From NCBI RefSeq assembly GCF_027596085.1, contig NC_072455.1, positions 2,006,850 to 2,070,849 of the forward strand: a stretch of DNA of 64,000 nucleotides. The letters are read 5' to 3'. This DNA comes from Anoplopoma fimbria (taxonomy: Eukaryota > Chordata > Actinopteri > Perciformes > Anoplopomatidae). Shown here in pieces: positions 62,301-64,000 of this stretch (positions within the stretch are counted from its first letter, which is position 1; every line of letters begins with the position of its first letter). A model generated the notes under the pieces. That model had not been told where the DNA came from and ran no database searches. It was given only the letters and a program-made list of their open reading frames with translations. The translations under genes were made by a program, and so were the position numbers.

Positions 62301-63898
62301 CTCCTCTTCCTCCACCCCCTTTTCCACAACACTTGGCTCCCCCCCCCCACTCCAACAACCTACAGCATGGACAACACCTCCCCCCCCATGCAGGACACCC
62401 TGACAGCTCTGTGCAGCTCCTTCACCACCGGCTGCTTCACCCCCGGTGGTGAAGGAGAGGTACTGCAGGTCCTTCCTTCCTGCTGCTGTCAGTCTGCACA
62501 ACCAGCTCTGCTCCCAGCAGACCACATGACACTAATATACTAATACACTGTGCAATTATAGCTATAATAGTTATTCTGTCTGTATATATAATATTTCAGT
62601 TATTGTGGATTCTTTACTGTTTTTATTGCTTATTTATAATACTTGTTTTTGATCTTGGTTTTTTTACTATGTCTCTTGTTTGCACTATCCTCTATGCTGC
62701 TGTAAATCCTGTAAATTTCCCCGCTGCAGGACTAATAAAGGATTATCTTATTTTATCTTATCTTCTTCAATACAGCATGATGTTCATTTAGTAAATGATG
62801 CTCCATTTAGAGTCAAACAGACCATAAAGCAGGGGATGCTTTAGGGCGGGGCTGCTGTGATTGACGGGTCTCGAGACTATACGGCGTCTCTACGTCACTC
62901 CTCCACAGTCCAAAAAATATCACGTCATGTTCATTGTTTGCCAAAAAAACCAAGATGGCTACGGTCAGAACGCCGAACTTGAGGCTTCAAAACATCAGTC
63001 CACAAACGACGATTTGGCCATTGCCATCTTGTTTTTTGCACTGTTGGTCGTTGACAATAAGCTACTTAAAGACTCAACCTTGATGGAAGCCTTGATGGAA
63101 ATAGCTGTTAGTTTGCAGCCTCTCCAAGATTCAAGCTTCCTTTCTAGCACTGCTAAAGTAAGATATGAGTGTTCCTCCATATGAGTGTACTTCCTTTTCA
63201 GAAAGTTTGAATTTGTCCCTCCTTGTTTTCCAGATAGACCTCAGGTGATTGGTTCAAGCCAGCCAATCATGGCTGTTCTGGGCGAGGACGTCATCCTGCC
63301 GTGCCACCTGGAGCCTAAATTCAACGTGGAGGGTTTTACGGTGGAGTGGTCGAATCCCGACCTCAAGCCCGACCCCGCCGATCAGCTGAGCCGGGTCGAG
63401 TACATCCACCTTTACAGGGACCGGCGTGAAGACCAGAGCATGAAGATCCGGTCGTACGTCATGAGGACGGCGCTGTTCACTGACGACCTGAAAGACGGGA
63501 ACATTTCACTCAAGATCTTGAACGTGACGCTCTCAGACCAAGGAAGATACAGATGTTTCATCCCAAAGTTAAAGAGCCAAGTGAAGGAGTCAATCGTTCA
63601 GCTTGTTGTTGGTGAGTTGGGTTGTTTCTAAGGCGTGGCTGTGGACTCTTGTTTAATCTATTGTTTGTCTACACAGAGTAGAGACTCTTTGTATGCTTTT
63701 GCTGCCCTAAGCTCAAAATGAACATCTTCAAAACTTGAATTATTGTTTTATCAACAGTTTTTGCCTCCTCTAATTGTCACTTTTAATGTTGTCTTTTTTC
63801 AGCACCACGCTCTGATGAAACCTCTACGACAGAGACGCAGCTGGATCCAAGAAATCTCCCAAATCCAGATGATCCAGATGATGAGACGGATGTTGAAG
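59321..63898 (+). CDS. Butyrophilin/MOG-like V-set protein, 5' part, with duplicated exons
   Basis: Partial gene running past the window end. Exons: 59321-59411 (signal peptide MVHLGGLVLFTCSLWTFIVP LNVAVG), V-set 61207-61584, acidic linker 61777-61872, then near-identical copies V-set 63234-63611 and linker 63803-63898. All are phase 1-1, so either or both sets can splice in frame. The V-set domain is canonical: QPIMAVLGEDVILPCHLEP (B-strand Cys), VEWSNPDL (C-strand Trp), DQGRYRCFIP (F-strand Cys). This is the MOG/butyrophilin pattern of B7-like immune regulators at the cell surface. The linker is rich in Asp/Pro (NLPNPDDPDDETD). Transmembrane and tail exons would lie beyond 64000. The tandem copies differ by only four substitutions in 378 bp, two of them amino-acid changes (V to I, G to D). 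Confidence 0.85.
59627..59853. mobile_element. Tc1-type miniature element
   Basis: 227 bp flanked by TA. Ends cagtaccaggcaatagtctg and, inverted, cagtaccagtcaaaagtttg, with caccttctcattca on both arms. No transposase. It lies in intron 1 of the butyrophilin-like gene. Confidence 0.9.
60612..61030 (-). repeat. Interspersed repeat R1, copy next to V-set copy 1
   Basis: Reverse orientation relative to 13255-13605 (cttcaatacagcatgatgtt ... gtgattgacgggtctcgag), extending to aagtaagat. The 101-residue frame across it is repeated almost exactly at 62861-63184 and belongs to the element or the duplication, not to a recognised protein. Confidence 0.75.
61985..62112 (-). repeat. Interspersed repeat R1, first half of an interrupted copy
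   Basis: tgcattctctctagtgtcca ... tctctagtttcaagtctt; it continues at 62763 after the LINE insertion. Confidence 0.78.
62113..62762 (+). mobile_element. 5'-truncated LINE 3' end nested in R1
   Basis: Contains the end of a reverse-transcriptase ORF-like region (gagaggtactgcaggtcctt ccttcctgctgctg), a 3'UTR and an aataaaggattatcttattt tatctt tail. It interrupts R1 between aagtctt (62112) and cttcaatacag (62763). Confidence 0.82.
62763..63165 (-). repeat. Interspersed repeat R1, second half, next to V-set copy 2
   Basis: Matches 60620-61030 almost base for base and leads into the duplicated V-set exon. Confidence 0.78.
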
Positions 63899-64000
63899 GT
63901 GAGAAAACGGTCTTTGATGAGGAGAGAATGAGGAATTTTCAGCATGATTAGTGTCTTTATGGTACCCAACCTATGGGTTTTGGAAATGAAAGCAATTCCG

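Noticed and set aside
62111..62543. Overlapping frames of 79-122 residues on both strands
   Set aside because: The sequence is a LINE 3' fragment; the frames are by-products.
60725..63184. Two near-identical frames of about 101-107 residues (MTGLETIRRLYVTPPQSKK...)
   Set aside because: They lie in the R1 repeat and exist twice only because of the tandem duplication. No family features; related R1 copies elsewhere lack the frame.

Overview
This is nuclear DNA from a vertebrate, most likely a percomorph-type teleost fish. The coding parts are spliced genes with GT-AG introns. They sit among fish-style repeats: very dense CA/GT microsatellites, a Tc1-like transposon, hAT and Tc1 miniature elements, tRNA-derived SINEs, LINE 3' ends, a DIRS-type remnant and an endogenous retrovirus. 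All gene models below were assembled by eye from reading frames, splice sites and intron phases. There is no transcript evidence.

Layout. (1) 64-14016 (+): a complete 16-exon gene for the FHF-complex subunit FHIP1A, about 1128 residues, with introns full of CA/GT repeats. (2) 16452-18938 (+): a small three-exon gene for a probable GPI-anchored glycoprotein with an acidic tyrosine cluster. (3) 20820-27987 (+): a ten-exon gene for a mucin-like single-pass membrane protein of unknown family. (4) 29330-34251 (-): a young, internally deleted endogenous retrovirus with an open gag, inserted beside a fragment of an immunoglobulin (Ig) receptor gene. (5) 34.2-57.7 kb: a rearranged cluster of small V-set Ig receptor genes. 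It holds one complete-looking plus-strand gene (41204-44167), one complete-looking minus-strand gene (47987-51165), one receptor remnant broken by retroelements (34296-36180), one orphan promoter/signal exon pair (36908-39493), and an orphan minus-strand exon 1 (57185-57195) upstream of two ITIM/ITSM-bearing cytoplasmic exons (54472-55959). A lone exon of a G-alpha-q family gene lies at 45057-45185. (6) 59321 to the window end (+): the 5' part of a butyrophilin/MOG-like gene whose V-set and linker exons have been tandemly duplicated very recently.

FHIP1A belongs to housekeeping endosome transport. The rest looks like an immune/leukocyte surface-protein neighbourhood: probable membrane glycoproteins, V-set receptors, an inhibitory cytoplasmic module and a B7/butyrophilin-like gene. 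The most unusual observation is in the small V-set family. The canonical B-strand Cys and C-strand Trp appear swapped in one gene, and in the other gene the putative new disulfide pair is lost while a different Cys pair appears.
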